Below the pieces are notes generated by a model that had not been told where the DNA came from, made no database searches, and was given only the letters and a program-made list of their open reading frames with translations. From positions 1-46,876 of the forward strand of contig CALMQK010000294.1 of NCBI GenBank assembly GCA_937872085.1: a stretch of 46,876 nucleotides of DNA. The letters run 5' to 3'. The position numbers were made by a program, and so were the translations under genes. Positions 24,813 through 32,820 of this stretch are shown in pieces (the stretch's first letter is position 1; the number at the start of each line of letters is the position of its first letter). This DNA comes from an uncultured euryarchaeote (lineage in GTDB: Archaea > Thermoplasmatota > Thermoplasmata > UBA10834).

Positions 24813-25610
24813 TCAAGTAGCGGATATCTTTGAAATCTTTTCCGAAAGCTGTCTGACGGACGCAAGCCACCTTTCCGACCCGCTCACCGCAAAGGGTGAC
24901 ACACCAAGCAGCTCAGCCTTTGCCACGGCCGGAGAATACGGAACCGCATGCGTGAGCTCGAGCCCGCGCGCCTGGAGCATGCGGACGATCGCATCTCGCT
25001 CTGCTGGATTCCTCACCCTGTTCGCCACGAGAGCGGTCTTCCTCACGCCCATTTCCACTGACAGCTCGGTGATCCTGGAGGCGGTCTCGATGGACTTGAG
25101 GCCAGGCTCCACTACCACCAGCATCAGGTTGACGCCACGGCAAGTCGACCGCCCGAATTGCTCAAGACCGGCTTCCATGTCCACGATAACGGCCTCGTCC
25201 TTCTCGAGAATCATATGCTCGAGCAAGCTGCGAAGAATGGCGTTCTCAGGACAGAAACAGCCGCTGCCCACAGACCTGATCGTCCCCAGCACGAGCAGCC
25301 TGACCCCGTCTGCCCCGACCCTCGAGTATTTCTCGGGGATGTCGTCCACCTTGGGGTTGAGCCTGAAGAAGGGACCTGATTGCGCGCCAGGTCTGGCACC
25401 CGTTCTCTCCTCGATCAGGTCAAGCTCTGAGGAGATGGGCAGTGGGACCGACCCCGTTGGAATCTCGAGAACCGTGTGGAGGTGCGCGGCAGGATCCGCG
25501 TCCACGGCGATCACCTTCAGGCCGTCCCTCGCCCAGAGACGGGCCAGCGCCCCTACGATGGTGGTCTTGCCGACGCCACCCTTGCCCGCCACAGCTACCT
25601 TGAGACCCAC
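24813..25610 (-). CDS. cooC: CooC-type nickel-insertion ATPase, copy 2
   Basis: Second CO dehydrogenase maturation ATPase, about 265 aa. Walker A AGKGGVGKTTI directly after the start (VGLKVAV), DADPAAHLHTVL switch, CXC nickel motif in VGSGCFCPENAIL, and VDMEAGLEQFGRST. Start taken as GTG at 25610, 10 nt after the cooT stop; an in-frame start at 25646 would overlap cooT by 26 bp and add residues absent from the family. Located upstream of the acsA-acsB fusion on the same strand, so it is the copy most likely co-regulated with the enzyme. Confidence 0.88.
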   Translation of the reverse strand: MGLKVAVAGKGGVGKTTIVGALARLWARDGLKVIAVDADPAAHLHTVLEIPTGSVPLPISSELDLIEERTGARPGAQSGPFFRLNPKVDDIPEKYSRVGADGVRLLVLGTIRSVGSGCFCPENAILRSLLEHMILEKDEAVIVDMEAGLEQFGRSTCRGVNLMLVVVEPGLKSIETASRITELSVEMGVRKTALVANRVRNPAERDAIVRMLQARGLELTHAVPYSPAVAKAELLGVSPFAVSGSERWLASVRQLSEKISKISAT

Positions 25611-25620
25611 TAGATCAGCT

Positions 25621-25812
25621 CTATACCGGTTTGAGAATGATCTCATGGTTTAACAGGTTTGCCTCGGCCATCCTCGCGTCTTTTACCACGTGACGTTCTC
25701 CGAGAGCATCCATGCAGGTGACGCTGGTCCCGTTCACTATTATCCGGGCGGCCTCTGACATGACCAGTATCTTCTCCGAGCCTTTCAGCAAGTACACCGT
25801 CGATTCACACAC
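25621..25812 (-). CDS. cooT: CooT-family nickel-binding protein
   Basis: A 63-aa small beta-barrel protein that binds nickel for CO dehydrogenase maturation. The family opening MCESTVYLL is present, including Cys2, the nickel ligand in characterised CooT, and the rest follows the CooT pattern (VMSEAARIIVNG, LLNHEIILKP). Directly followed by cooC copy 2. The pair gives a dedicated nickel delivery and insertion set beside the fused CODH/ACS. Short but well supported by position and pattern. Confidence 0.85.
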   Translation of the reverse strand: MCESTVYLLKGSEKILVMSEAARIIVNGTSVTCMDALGERHVVKDARMAEANLLNHEIILKPV

Positions 25813-25847
25813 CTAGATCACCCATGAATGCAGAATCCACCAGGCGG

Positions 25848-26252
25848 TCAGTCACACGAGCAATCAGCGATCTGACAAGCGACCTTCTTGGCCTTATCGT
25901 AGTCGTTGACCACGAAGACGAATCTCATCTTCGCCCCGTTCTGTCCGAGGAGATAAGAGCCCTCGAGCTCGACCCCGGCATTGGTCATCTGACTTGCAGC
26001 CCTGAACCACTGCCCGGGCCTGTTGATCATCTCGATGACGAGGACCTTCCTCTCGCTGTACGTTAGGTCGGCCTTCATGAATGTCCGCCTGCACTCCTCC
26101 TCGAGGGCGGTGACGAACCTCAAGACATATTTGTCCCCGACCTTCCGCGCGGCTATGGTATCTAGATTGATGTTGTGCTCCGAAAGCACGGACACGGCAT
26201 CCAGCAAACTCCTAGACGTTCCCGGGACGTATAGCTCGAACTCGGTTGTCAT
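25848..26252 (-). CDS. tandem ACT-domain protein
   Basis: A 134-aa soluble protein with two ACT-like halves: TEFELYVPGTSRSLLDAVSVLSEHNINLDTI at the N-terminus, and RKVLVIEMINRPGQWFRAASQMTNAGVELEGSYLLG in the second half. ACT domains bind small ligands such as amino acids and change partner activity. No catalytic or DNA-binding domain is attached, so it may be a free regulator. ATG at 26252 has GGGGGAG 7 nt upstream, and a TATA box lies at 26294-26303. It is the promoter-proximal gene before cooT and cooC, which suggests a regulatory tie with the CODH/ACS system (inference). The C-terminus CQIADCSCD carries three Cys, odd for an ACT protein. Confidence 0.75.
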   Translation of the reverse strand: MTTEFELYVPGTSRSLLDAVSVLSEHNINLDTIAARKVGDKYVLRFVTALEEECRRTFMKADLTYSERKVLVIEMINRPGQWFRAASQMTNAGVELEGSYLLGQNGAKMRFVFVVNDYDKAKKVACQIADCSCD

Positions 26253-26293
26253 CGCACGACTCCCCCTATGACCTGAGCATAGTAATCACGCTG

Positions 26294-26303
26294 CAATATA
26301 ACT
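26294..26303 (-). promoter_or_regulatory. TATA box of the ACT-cooT-cooC transcript
   Basis: Minus-strand GTTATATTGC lies 42-51 bp before the ATG at 26252, predicting a leader of about 20 nt that includes the strong GGGGGAG ribosome site. It is the best promoter on the right side of the CODH/ACS block. Confidence 0.5.
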
Positions 26304-26431
26304 ATCCTACCCCAGCTTTTTTTCGAGTATGGACAAAGACCTGGCTCGAAAATGTTTCAAACGCGTCTTGCATTACCTGACAATCGTTAGCATGTCAAGC
26401 GGAGTCAATTGAATGATTTTTGAATTGTCGG

Positions 26432-26470
26432 ACAAAAGGAGGAATAGAAAATGGTTTTGGAAATGATTTT
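26432..26470 (-). terminator. T-rich tract after the clostripain-like gene
   Basis: Minus-strand sequence beginning about 24 bp past the stop holds several runs of T (AAAATCATTTCC, CCATTTTC, CTCCTTTTG) in a GC-rich background. Archaeal transcription often ends at such tracts without a hairpin. Confidence 0.35.
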
Positions 26471-26493
26471 GGTGACCCCCCCTTGGACACTCA

Positions 26494-27744
26494 CTACTTG
26501 TTGCCGTAGTACGCCATGAGACAGTCGTTCCAGGACGACTCTGCGATTAGGTCAAGCCCCACCTGAGTGTACACGAACTGCGCCTCCCAGGGGTAGCTGA
26601 CGCTGTTGTACTGCGCGAGCGAGGGCGGGAAGTTGATGTTTAGGCCGTGCACGCTGTCGCCGTACTTCTTGCTGTGGTCCTCCGCCAACAGCGCCGCGCT
26701 GAAGGTCGCCTCCCACTCCGTGATGGCCGCATCGAGCGCTCCGTCAATGCCTCTCAACCCGTCGAAGAAGGTCCACGCGTCCGGGCCCCACTCATAGCTC
26801 GCCATGTTGGTCCATGTCCCGACCAGCGCGTACCCTCTCGCGGCCGCTACCTGTTTCTTGTGGGCCTGTATCAGCGGTTCCAGCAGCGCCGTCATCTTGG
26901 CGAATGCGGGGCCCATGGCCGCGGTCTTGGACAAATCGAAGGCGGACATTGTCGCAAAGTCCTGTTGGTAGTTGTAGATGTGCTCGAAGTCCCACTTCGA
27001 GCCATAGTACGTTACGTAGTCATGCACGATCGTGGCCGACAGTTCCGTCGGGGTCATCCCCGGGTTGGCCATAAGCTTGGTTATCATCATCTGGTACGGG
27101 AACCCGTCGTACGGCACTGTGGTCTCCGAGGCGAGGAATATCGGCGCGACGTTCCTCAGCTCGTACGCCATCTCGACCGAGGCCATGTTACAGGCGTCGC
27201 ACGAGATTATGTCCACTCCCTTGCCCTTGTTCACCGTCTTGATGTCCGTCAGGGCTTGGGCGATCTGGTGGAGCGACATCAGCGTGTCTCCATTGGTCTC
27301 ATCCTCCAAAATGCCCCTCCACGAGTATCCATGGTCCTGGAGATCGAGCATGGTCTTCTTGGCCGGGAACTTGTCCATGCAGAACTGGACGAACTTCTGG
27401 AGCACCAATGGATCCGACGTGTTCATCTCGGGCCATGTCGCGACCAGCTTCCTCGCGCCACCCTCGAAATCGTATATCCACGTGCCATCGACGGACTTCA
27501 GGTCGATCAGCGCGACGATGTTCACGTTCGCGTTCGAGCTAAGGCTCTTCTCCCACGTGGACATCGCGAACTCGGTCGTGAACTCGAGGCTGTTGTCCGC
27601 GTCCCAGTACATCATCAAGGTCCATTCCTTGACCTGACTGGTCTTCCCACCGGGTCCCCCACCCATGACTCCTACGGGCAAGGCCAAGGCCACCGCGATC
27701 AACGCACATAGCGCACACTGTAACTTGCTCAATCTCAAACTCAT
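26494..27744 (-). CDS. secreted clostripain-family (C11) cysteine peptidase
   Basis: A 416-aa exported peptidase of family C11. Signal peptide at residues 1-28 (basic MSLRLSK, then a hydrophobic run ending GVMGGG). The catalytic domain starts EWTLMMYWDADNSLE; the His is in LDLQDHGYSWRGIL and the nucleophile Cys in DIISCDACNMASVEMAYEL, both in the expected order and spacing. C11 peptidases cut after basic residues. Such peptidases are recurrent in uncultured Thermoplasmatota thought to live on protein debris. ATG at 27744 has GGGGAGG close upstream. Divergent from the methyltransferase gene over a spacer with a striking inverted repeat. Confidence 0.88.
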   Translation of the reverse strand: MSLRLSKLQCALCALIAVALALPVGVMGGGPGGKTSQVKEWTLMMYWDADNSLEFTTEFAMSTWEKSLSSNANVNIVALIDLKSVDGTWIYDFEGGARKLVATWPEMNTSDPLVLQKFVQFCMDKFPAKKTMLDLQDHGYSWRGILEDETNGDTLMSLHQIAQALTDIKTVNKGKGVDIISCDACNMASVEMAYELRNVAPIFLASETTVPYDGFPYQMMITKLMANPGMTPTELSATIVHDYVTYYGSKWDFEHIYNYQQDFATMSAFDLSKTAAMGPAFAKMTALLEPLIQAHKKQVAAARGYALVGTWTNMASYEWGPDAWTFFDGLRGIDGALDAAITEWEATFSAALLAEDHSKKYGDSVHGLNINFPPSLAQYNSVSYPWEAQFVYTQVGLDLIAESSWNDCLMAYYGNK

Positions 27745-27781
27745 CTTCCTCCCCAGGGCTGGCGGGTGTATCGCGAGAAAG

Positions 27782-27829
27782 ATGGATAATTCTTTCTCCC
27801 GGCAGCCGGGCCGCAACAGAATTATCCAT
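27782..27829. repeat. 12-bp inverted repeat in a divergent promoter
   Basis: ATGGATAATTCT (27782-27793) and its exact reverse complement AGAATTATCCAT (27818-27829) flank a smaller dyad, CCCGGCAGCCGGG (27798-27810). The arms lie 38 bp from the peptidase start and 27 bp from the methyltransferase start. They could be a shared regulator site, paired promoter elements or a cruciform. Confidence 0.8.
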
Positions 27830-27855
27830 GGAGGACATCCGATGAGCTGCGGTAC

Positions 27856-28632
27856 ATGACGGACTCACTGTCTTTCGACCGGATAGCGGACAAGTTCGAC
27901 GCGACCAGGTCGTACCCCGACGAGACCTGGAACGCGGTCATCGAGGCGATCGCGGGAGCGCTCGACAAGGACAAGCGGATCCTCGAGGCCGGCGTGGGAA
28001 CGGGACGGTTCGCCGGGCCGCTGCAGGCAAAAGGCTTCAACATCATGGGCGTCGACATCTCGGCCAGGATGCTCGAGAAGGCGAGGGAGAAGAAGGTCGA
28101 GAACCTGCTCGAGGCGGACCTGTGCGCGCTGCCTTTCAGGGACCATGTGTTCGCGCAGACGATAAGCGTTCATGTGCTGCACCTGATCAAGAGATGGAAG
28201 TGTGCCCTCGCGGAAATAGCGAGGGTGACGACGGACAAGTTCGTGTCCGTGGGCTTCATGAAAGAGGAATCTCCTGCCGAGGAGGTCCGTGACCTGTACG
28301 ACGAGGCATGCAAGCAGCTTGGATTCGCGGTCCACCACCCGGGCGTGCACGAGAGGGAACTGCCTGAGCTTCTTCCTCCCGATTCTGAGAAGCTGATAGC
28401 CACCCTGGAAAGACCGGTCGATGTCCAGAAGCTCATAGAAGATTACGAATCGAGGACTTACTCGCTCCAATGGTCCGTGCCGGATGACATCCACGCACAG
28501 GCGATCCAGGCCATGCGGGAGGCGTGCGAAGGTGTTGAGACAGTAATGGGGAAGGAGAGGATCGTCCTGCTCGTGTGGGACATGAAGCGCATCAGAAAAT
28601 TCTCGAAGGGTGAGGAGCCTTATCGGACTTGA
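27856..28632 (+). CDS. class I SAM-dependent methyltransferase
   Basis: A 258-aa Rossmann-fold methyltransferase. Motif I ILEAGVGTGRFA (SAM-binding glycine loop) at about residues 43-54, acidic motif II GVDISARMLEKA, motif III EADLCALPFRD, and motif IV VHVLHLIKRWKCALAEIARV. The C-terminal about 100 residues are family-specific, and the substrate (small molecule or lipid type) is not deducible. The ATG at 27856 lies in the divergent spacer after the inverted repeat. Confidence 0.82.
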   Translation: MTDSLSFDRIADKFDATRSYPDETWNAVIEAIAGALDKDKRILEAGVGTGRFAGPLQAKGFNIMGVDISARMLEKAREKKVENLLEADLCALPFRDHVFAQTISVHVLHLIKRWKCALAEIARVTTDKFVSVGFMKEESPAEEVRDLYDEACKQLGFAVHHPGVHERELPELLPPDSEKLIATLERPVDVQKLIEDYESRTYSLQWSVPDDIHAQAIQAMREACEGVETVMGKERIVLLVWDMKRIRKFSKGEEPYRT

Positions 28633-28661
28633 CCCTACTTTCGCCTGCCCGTAGCGCATCC

Positions 28662-28669
28662 ATTTATAT
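28662..28669 (+). promoter_or_regulatory. TATA box of the rpa operon
   Basis: ATTTATAT matches the archaeal consensus closely and lies 61-68 bp before the ATG at 28730, giving a leader of about 38 nt with GGAGGGG. Confidence 0.6.
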
Positions 28670-28729
28670 GCCGAGTGAGAATTGCCAGACAAGCAGCACA
28701 GAAGGGAAACGGCTGCGGAGGGGCTTATC

Positions 28730-30049
28730 ATGGAAATTGAAAAGCTAGCGCCCCATATCGAAGAGATCTCCAGGGCGCTCGGGGGTAAGTTGTCGGATGA
28801 ACAGATAGCTGAGGAGCTTCAGAAGTACGTCGATGTCTACAAGCTCAGCATACCGGTGGCCAAGAAGACCATCGTCAAGAAGCACGGAGGGGACGCGAGC
28901 GAGGTCTCGGCTGGTTTCCAGAGGAAGCTGGTGGAGCTGAGACCGAGCGACCCGAACGTGGACTTCGTCGCGAAGGTCCTATCGGCGAACACCAAGGAGA
29001 TCACGGTGAAGGGGGAGAAGAAGAGCATCATCTACGGGTTCCTGGGCGATGACACCACCACTCTGCCGTACACGGCATGGGAGATCGAGGACCTCACACT
29101 CCAGAAGGGCGAGGTGATCTCCGTGCGGGGAGCGTACACGAAGGAGTATCAGGGCAGGGTCCAGGTGAACTTCGGGAACAGGGTCTCGATAAAGAAGGAG
29201 GATCCCTCCGTCATCGGGGACATACAGATCGCTCAGGGGCCTCCGAAAATCGTCACCGTGAGCCAGCTCAGGGAATCGATGGGCTTCGTGGAGATCAAGG
29301 GACGCATCCTGTCCGTCGACTCGCGCGAGGTCAGCGTCCAAGGGCAGGCGAAGAACGTGTGGTCCGGCATCATCGCTGACGAGACGGGGAAGGCCCAGTT
29401 CAGCGCTTGGTCGGATTTCAAGCTCAAACCGGGCGATGTCGTCAGGATCTCCAAGGCCACCGTGAAGGCATGGCGCGGCATCCCCCAGCTGACGTTCGAT
29501 GACCGTGCGGATCTCACGAAGGTCATGGAGAAGTTCCCATCGGCGGAAGAGCTCCAACAGACCGGCGTCAGCATGGTCTCGGAGATCGCGGCCATGGGAG
29601 GTGCAGCCGATGTCACCGTCCGGGGCGTGCTCGTGGAGATCAGGGAAGGCTCCGGACTCATCATGCGCTGCCCGGAGTGCAAGCGCGCGCTCCAGAAAGG
29701 CACCTGCAAGATACACGGACGGGTGGAGGGATTCCCGGACCTGAGGATCAAGGCCATGCTCGATGACGGGAGCGGGGCGGTCGGCGTGGTGATGAACCGC
29801 GAGCTGACCGAGAGATTGATGAACATCACCCTGGACGAATCTATGCAGAAGGCGAAGGAGTCGATGAACTTCGACGTCGTCAAGGACGCGATGGACGACT
29901 CGCTCACGCTCAAGCTCGTGACCGCTTCGGGATCCATCACTTCGGACCAGTACGGCCTCTCGATGATCGTCAAGGACGCTCAGATGGCCAAGGTGGACGT
30001 GAAGGAGGAGGCCGAGAGGGTCCTGGTGGAGCTGGAGGCGCAGGAATGA
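28730..30049 (+). CDS. rpa: replication protein A (ssDNA-binding), multi-OB fold
   Basis: Single-stranded DNA-binding protein for replication and repair. 439 aa. After an N-terminal helical part (about 75 residues) come at least three OB folds: FVAKVLSANTKEI..., FVEIKGRILSVDSREVS..., and VTVRGVLVEIREGSG.... A zinc finger follows, with Cys-x2-Cys in MRCPECKR, then C-x2-H in TCKIHG, inside the C-terminal OB fold, as in archaeal RPA41-type proteins. ATG at 28730 is favoured by GGAGGGG 7 nt upstream; sixteen further in-frame codons upstream are unlikely to be translated. The stop overlaps the next gene by 4 bp (ATGA). Confidence 0.9.
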   Translation: MEIEKLAPHIEEISRALGGKLSDEQIAEELQKYVDVYKLSIPVAKKTIVKKHGGDASEVSAGFQRKLVELRPSDPNVDFVAKVLSANTKEITVKGEKKSIIYGFLGDDTTTLPYTAWEIEDLTLQKGEVISVRGAYTKEYQGRVQVNFGNRVSIKKEDPSVIGDIQIAQGPPKIVTVSQLRESMGFVEIKGRILSVDSREVSVQGQAKNVWSGIIADETGKAQFSAWSDFKLKPGDVVRISKATVKAWRGIPQLTFDDRADLTKVMEKFPSAEELQQTGVSMVSEIAAMGGAADVTVRGVLVEIREGSGLIMRCPECKRALQKGTCKIHGRVEGFPDLRIKAMLDDGSGAVGVVMNRELTERLMNITLDESMQKAKESMNFDVVKDAMDDSLTLKLVTASGSITSDQYGLSMIVKDAQMAKVDVKEEAERVLVELEAQE

Positions 30050-30981
30050 ACGTCCGGGAAGTGGCCTGGAGGGTCTTCGCCGAGGAGTACAACTCCTCCA
30101 TGCTGGAACATTCCGGAGAGGGCGAGAAACCCGTCTCATACATCATCACGCCCCTTGGCGCCAAGGTGAACCGTATGCTCGTGGTCGGCGTGGTCACGGA
30201 CATCGAGGACATAGGCGAGGAGGGGAAACAGAGATACAGGGCGAGGATTACGGACCCCACCGGCATGTTCTACGTGTCCGCGGGCGAGTACCAGCCCTCA
30301 GCTGCGATTTCCCTATCCAAGATGTCCCCACCCGCTTTCGCGGCGGTGGTCGGCAAGAGCAGGGCCTACACGCCCGAGGAGGGCGTCACGTACCTCAGCA
30401 TCAGGCCCGAGAGGATCCGCGAGGTGGATGCCGAGGCGAGGGACTACTGGATCCTGGAGACTGCGAAGAGCACGCTGCTCAGGATCGAGGCCGTCGAGGA
30501 AGGGCTGAACATGTCCCCACCGACGGTCGGTGGCCTGATGAAGCTGGGCTATCCTGAGAACCTTGCGGACGGCGTCGTCCGCGCGATAGATTTCTACAAG
30601 GACATCGACACGGACCGCTTCCGGGGTGCCGTCAGGGACGCGCTGAGGTCCATCCTGCCCGAGACGAAGGAGAGGCCTCGAGCGGAAAAGGCACCGTTGA
30701 AGTCGAAGTCGAAGAAGGCTAGGGCTGCCCCGAAGGAGGAACCCCGGGAGACGAAGGAGGAGGAGCTCCACGAGGTCGGCGTCGGAACGGACGAAGAGGA
30801 CATGGTGCTCAAGCTCATGGAATCCCTCGATTCGGGCGCTAGGGGGACGCCCTGGGACAAGATCGTGGAGGCCGCCAAGGCGAAGAAGATCGACAAGGTC
30901 CGGCTCGAGGAGATCATGGCCAAGCTGCTGGACAAGGGAGAGATATACGAGCCAGAGCTAGGCATGATGAAGAGGATCTGA
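30046..30981 (+). CDS. RPA-associated OB-fold protein (COG3390 type)
   Basis: A 311-aa partner of RPA found beside rpa genes in euryarchaea. The N-terminal OB fold spans about residues 1-115 (EVAWRVFAEEYNSS, then NRMLVVGVVTDIEDIG and YRARITDPTGMFYVSAGEYQP). A helical middle follows, then a Lys/Glu/Pro-rich linker (residues 205-245) and a C-terminal winged-helix-like part (DEEDMVLKLMESLDSG...YEPELGMMKRI), similar to the RPA32 end that recruits repair proteins. Start ATG overlaps the rpa stop, showing translational coupling. Confidence 0.85.
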   Translation: MNVREVAWRVFAEEYNSSMLEHSGEGEKPVSYIITPLGAKVNRMLVVGVVTDIEDIGEEGKQRYRARITDPTGMFYVSAGEYQPSAAISLSKMSPPAFAAVVGKSRAYTPEEGVTYLSIRPERIREVDAEARDYWILETAKSTLLRIEAVEEGLNMSPPTVGGLMKLGYPENLADGVVRAIDFYKDIDTDRFRGAVRDALRSILPETKERPRAEKAPLKSKSKKARAAPKEEPRETKEEELHEVGVGTDEEDMVLKLMESLDSGARGTPWDKIVEAAKAKKIDKVRLEEIMAKLLDKGEIYEPELGMMKRI

Positions 30982-31023
30982 GAGAAAAGAACCAAGGGAA
31001 AGGGTTTATTCAAGCCGAGTCGT

Positions 31024-31464
31024 TCAGTTGGTGAACTCGTCCTTCGACACCGCGATCAGTATCAGTCCGATCAGCCCAAGGATTGATGGAACGGTGAATA
31101 TCCCACCTATGAGGGCAAGTGCGAAGTTCTTCCTTTGGATGGCGAATATTCCCCCTAGGAGGGCTATTATGCCCAGGACCAAGATGATGGCGCCACAAGC
31201 CACTCCAAAGCCTCCCCCAAATCCCATGAAGAACGAGCTCCCGGCAGCTATGACCCCTCCGGCTATTAGATAGAGGATGCCGACGATCAGCACCAGCACT
31301 CCGCCGATGACTGGCATCGCTGATTCCTTCTTCTGCTGTTGCTGCGGCCCCATCATCGCCACTCGGTAGTCATGGCCACAGTACGGGCAGACGTTCGCAT
31401 CCCACGAGAAGGCTCTCCCGCAGGAAACGCAGTTCCTCGTGCTTTGGGCTCCTGAAGATTGCAT
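31024..31464 (-). CDS. zinc-ribbon membrane protein, paralog A
   Basis: A 146-aa protein with an N-terminal zinc ribbon (CVSCGRAF...CPYCGHDY, residues 12-34) facing the cytosol, a Gln-rich linker, and four closely packed membrane helices from residue 50 onward. No known catalytic residues. It shares layout and many residues with the neighbour at 31603-32097, so the pair arose by tandem duplication. Function unknown; this kind of ribbon-plus-helices protein is common in Thermoplasmatota genomes. Confidence 0.75.
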   Translation of the reverse strand: MQSSGAQSTRNCVSCGRAFSWDANVCPYCGHDYRVAMMGPQQQQKKESAMPVIGGVLVLIVGILYLIAGGVIAAGSSFFMGFGGGFGVACGAIILVLGIIALLGGIFAIQRKNFALALIGGIFTVPSILGLIGLILIAVSKDEFTN

Positions 31465-31602
31465 CCTTTACATCTCCTCTTCTTGGCCGGTGACCCCGGC
31501 CCCCGAGCGATATGGGGCTAAGCATTGAAAATGATTGCCATCTTGGATACATAAATGAAGATGAGAAATGGTTTCAGGGGTTTCCGCAAGGCTCGAGCGA
31601 GC

Positions 31603-32097
31603 TCAGTCGAAGTCCTTCTTCGCGACGGCGACCAGGATCAAGCCAACCAAGGCGAGCAGGCTTGCCAACCCATACGGTCCGATTGTGAACAGCCCAAGCA
31701 CGCCGCCAAGTATGACGAGGCCGAAGTGTTGCCGTCTTACCCCAAAGTACCCGCCCACGACTGCGATCAGCCCGAGGATGATGAATATCGCTCCGCAGAC
31801 CATCAGTATGTTGTGGATGGTATCCCCCACGCCACTGATGGAACCTAGACCAAACTGGTCTAAGTCGCTCGTGTTTATGGCCAGGAGTAGTCCGCCGATC
31901 GCTAGTCCTGTTATCCCGGAGATGAGTATCATTATGCCGCCCACCAACGACAGCATCCCCTTCTCATGTGGAGCCGCTGCCGGGCCCGCCATAACGGCCC
32001 TGTAGTCGTGCCCGCAGTACGGGCACACGTTCGCATCGAAGGCTATCGATCTTCCACACTTCACACAATTCCTAGTAGTCCCACCTGCGCTTGTCAT
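31603..32097 (-). CDS. zinc-ribbon membrane protein, paralog B
   Basis: A 164-aa sister of the preceding gene: zinc ribbon CVKCGRSIAFDANVCPYCGHDY, then four membrane helices, ending LLALVGLILVAVAKKDFD (paralog A ends ILIAVSKDEFTN). It differs by an insertion of about 20 residues between helices 1 and 2 (TSDLDQFGLGSISGVGDT). A TATA-like TTAAATAAT lies near 32176-32184 on the minus strand. The two genes are separated by a 138-bp spacer with its own AT-rich patch, so each may have its own promoter. Confidence 0.75.
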   Translation of the reverse strand: MTSAGGTTRNCVKCGRSIAFDANVCPYCGHDYRAVMAGPAAAPHEKGMLSLVGGIMILISGITGLAIGGLLLAINTSDLDQFGLGSISGVGDTIHNILMVCGAIFIILGLIAVVGGYFGVRRQHFGLVILGGVLGLFTIGPYGLASLLALVGLILVAVAKKDFD

Positions 32098-32227
32098 CTT
32101 ACACCTTCCGCTAGGGAGAAGAGAGAGCTACGCATTCCAGCGCCCATCCCTTCTGCTGCATACTGAATGGGCTGGTCATATTATTTAACATTCTGTATTT
32201 TTGACGCTTCCGGCCAGCAAAACGGCC

Positions 32228-32815
32228 TCAGACCACGCTTTTCTCGGGTATTGGCAGGGCGGGGGTGGGCTTGGGTCTGGGCTTGTCGTCCTTGAAAGCG
32301 AATATGAAATGAGCCAGGAGCATGGCGCACACTACTCCAGCTATGATGCCCGTTGCGAATCGGAGAGGGTTGTTCGATTCGTAGCTCGTGACGAGCTGCA
32401 GCCCGCCATCGATCCCGATGGGGACGAGGCCCAGGACCGCGAGCACGGGGTGTATCTTGTAGCGCACGAACAGGAGCGCTCCGAATCCCAGAACCAAGCC
32501 GAGGAACAACCCGGCGTCTCTCGAGCAGAATGGCATCTCATTGCCGTTGATGTAGTAGCTCCTCTCGGCTATCTGATGGCACTCTCCATCTCCGATCCAG
32601 TAGACCGCGTGCGGCAATGGGGACAAGCTCGCGAACTGGGCGTCGTTATCGTGGTAACCGACCCTGCCCGAAAGGTCCAGAAGTGTGTGAGAAGGCACCA
32701 TTAGAGGCGCGGTCACTACGAGCGCGAACCAGACGAGGCTGAAAACGAAGGCTATGAGGATCCCGTAGGAGGTGAGCTTCGGCAGGTTCATCGCCCACTG
32801 GAGCGAGGCTGGCAT
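32228..32815 (-). CDS. DUF2085 membrane protein
   Basis: A 195-aa membrane protein of the DUF2085 family. The signature is GDGECHQIAERSYYINGNEMPFCSRD (two Cys and one His that could bind metal) followed by the helix LFLGLVLGFGALLF. About four to five membrane segments; a long loop sits between helix 1 and the signature. Proline/lysine-rich tail (KPRPKPTPALPIPEK). ATG at 32815 is 5 nt after the MEMO stop, with GGGAAGTGA overlapping that stop, so it is the last gene of the rpoK-rps2-MEMO transcript. Confidence 0.78.
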   Translation of the reverse strand: MPASLQWAMNLPKLTSYGILIAFVFSLVWFALVVTAPLMVPSHTLLDLSGRVGYHDNDAQFASLSPLPHAVYWIGDGECHQIAERSYYINGNEMPFCSRDAGLFLGLVLGFGALLFVRYKIHPVLAVLGLVPIGIDGGLQLVTSYESNNPLRFATGIIAGVVCAMLLAHFIFAFKDDKPRPKPTPALPIPEKSVV

Positions 32816-32820
32816 TAAAG

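Noticed and set aside
24434..24865. 143-codon minus-strand frame in the acs leader, with several Cys and His
   Set aside because: Overlaps both cooC and the fusion start, no ribosome site, composition not protein-like; the Cys run (CGCCACSHP) has no known zinc pattern.
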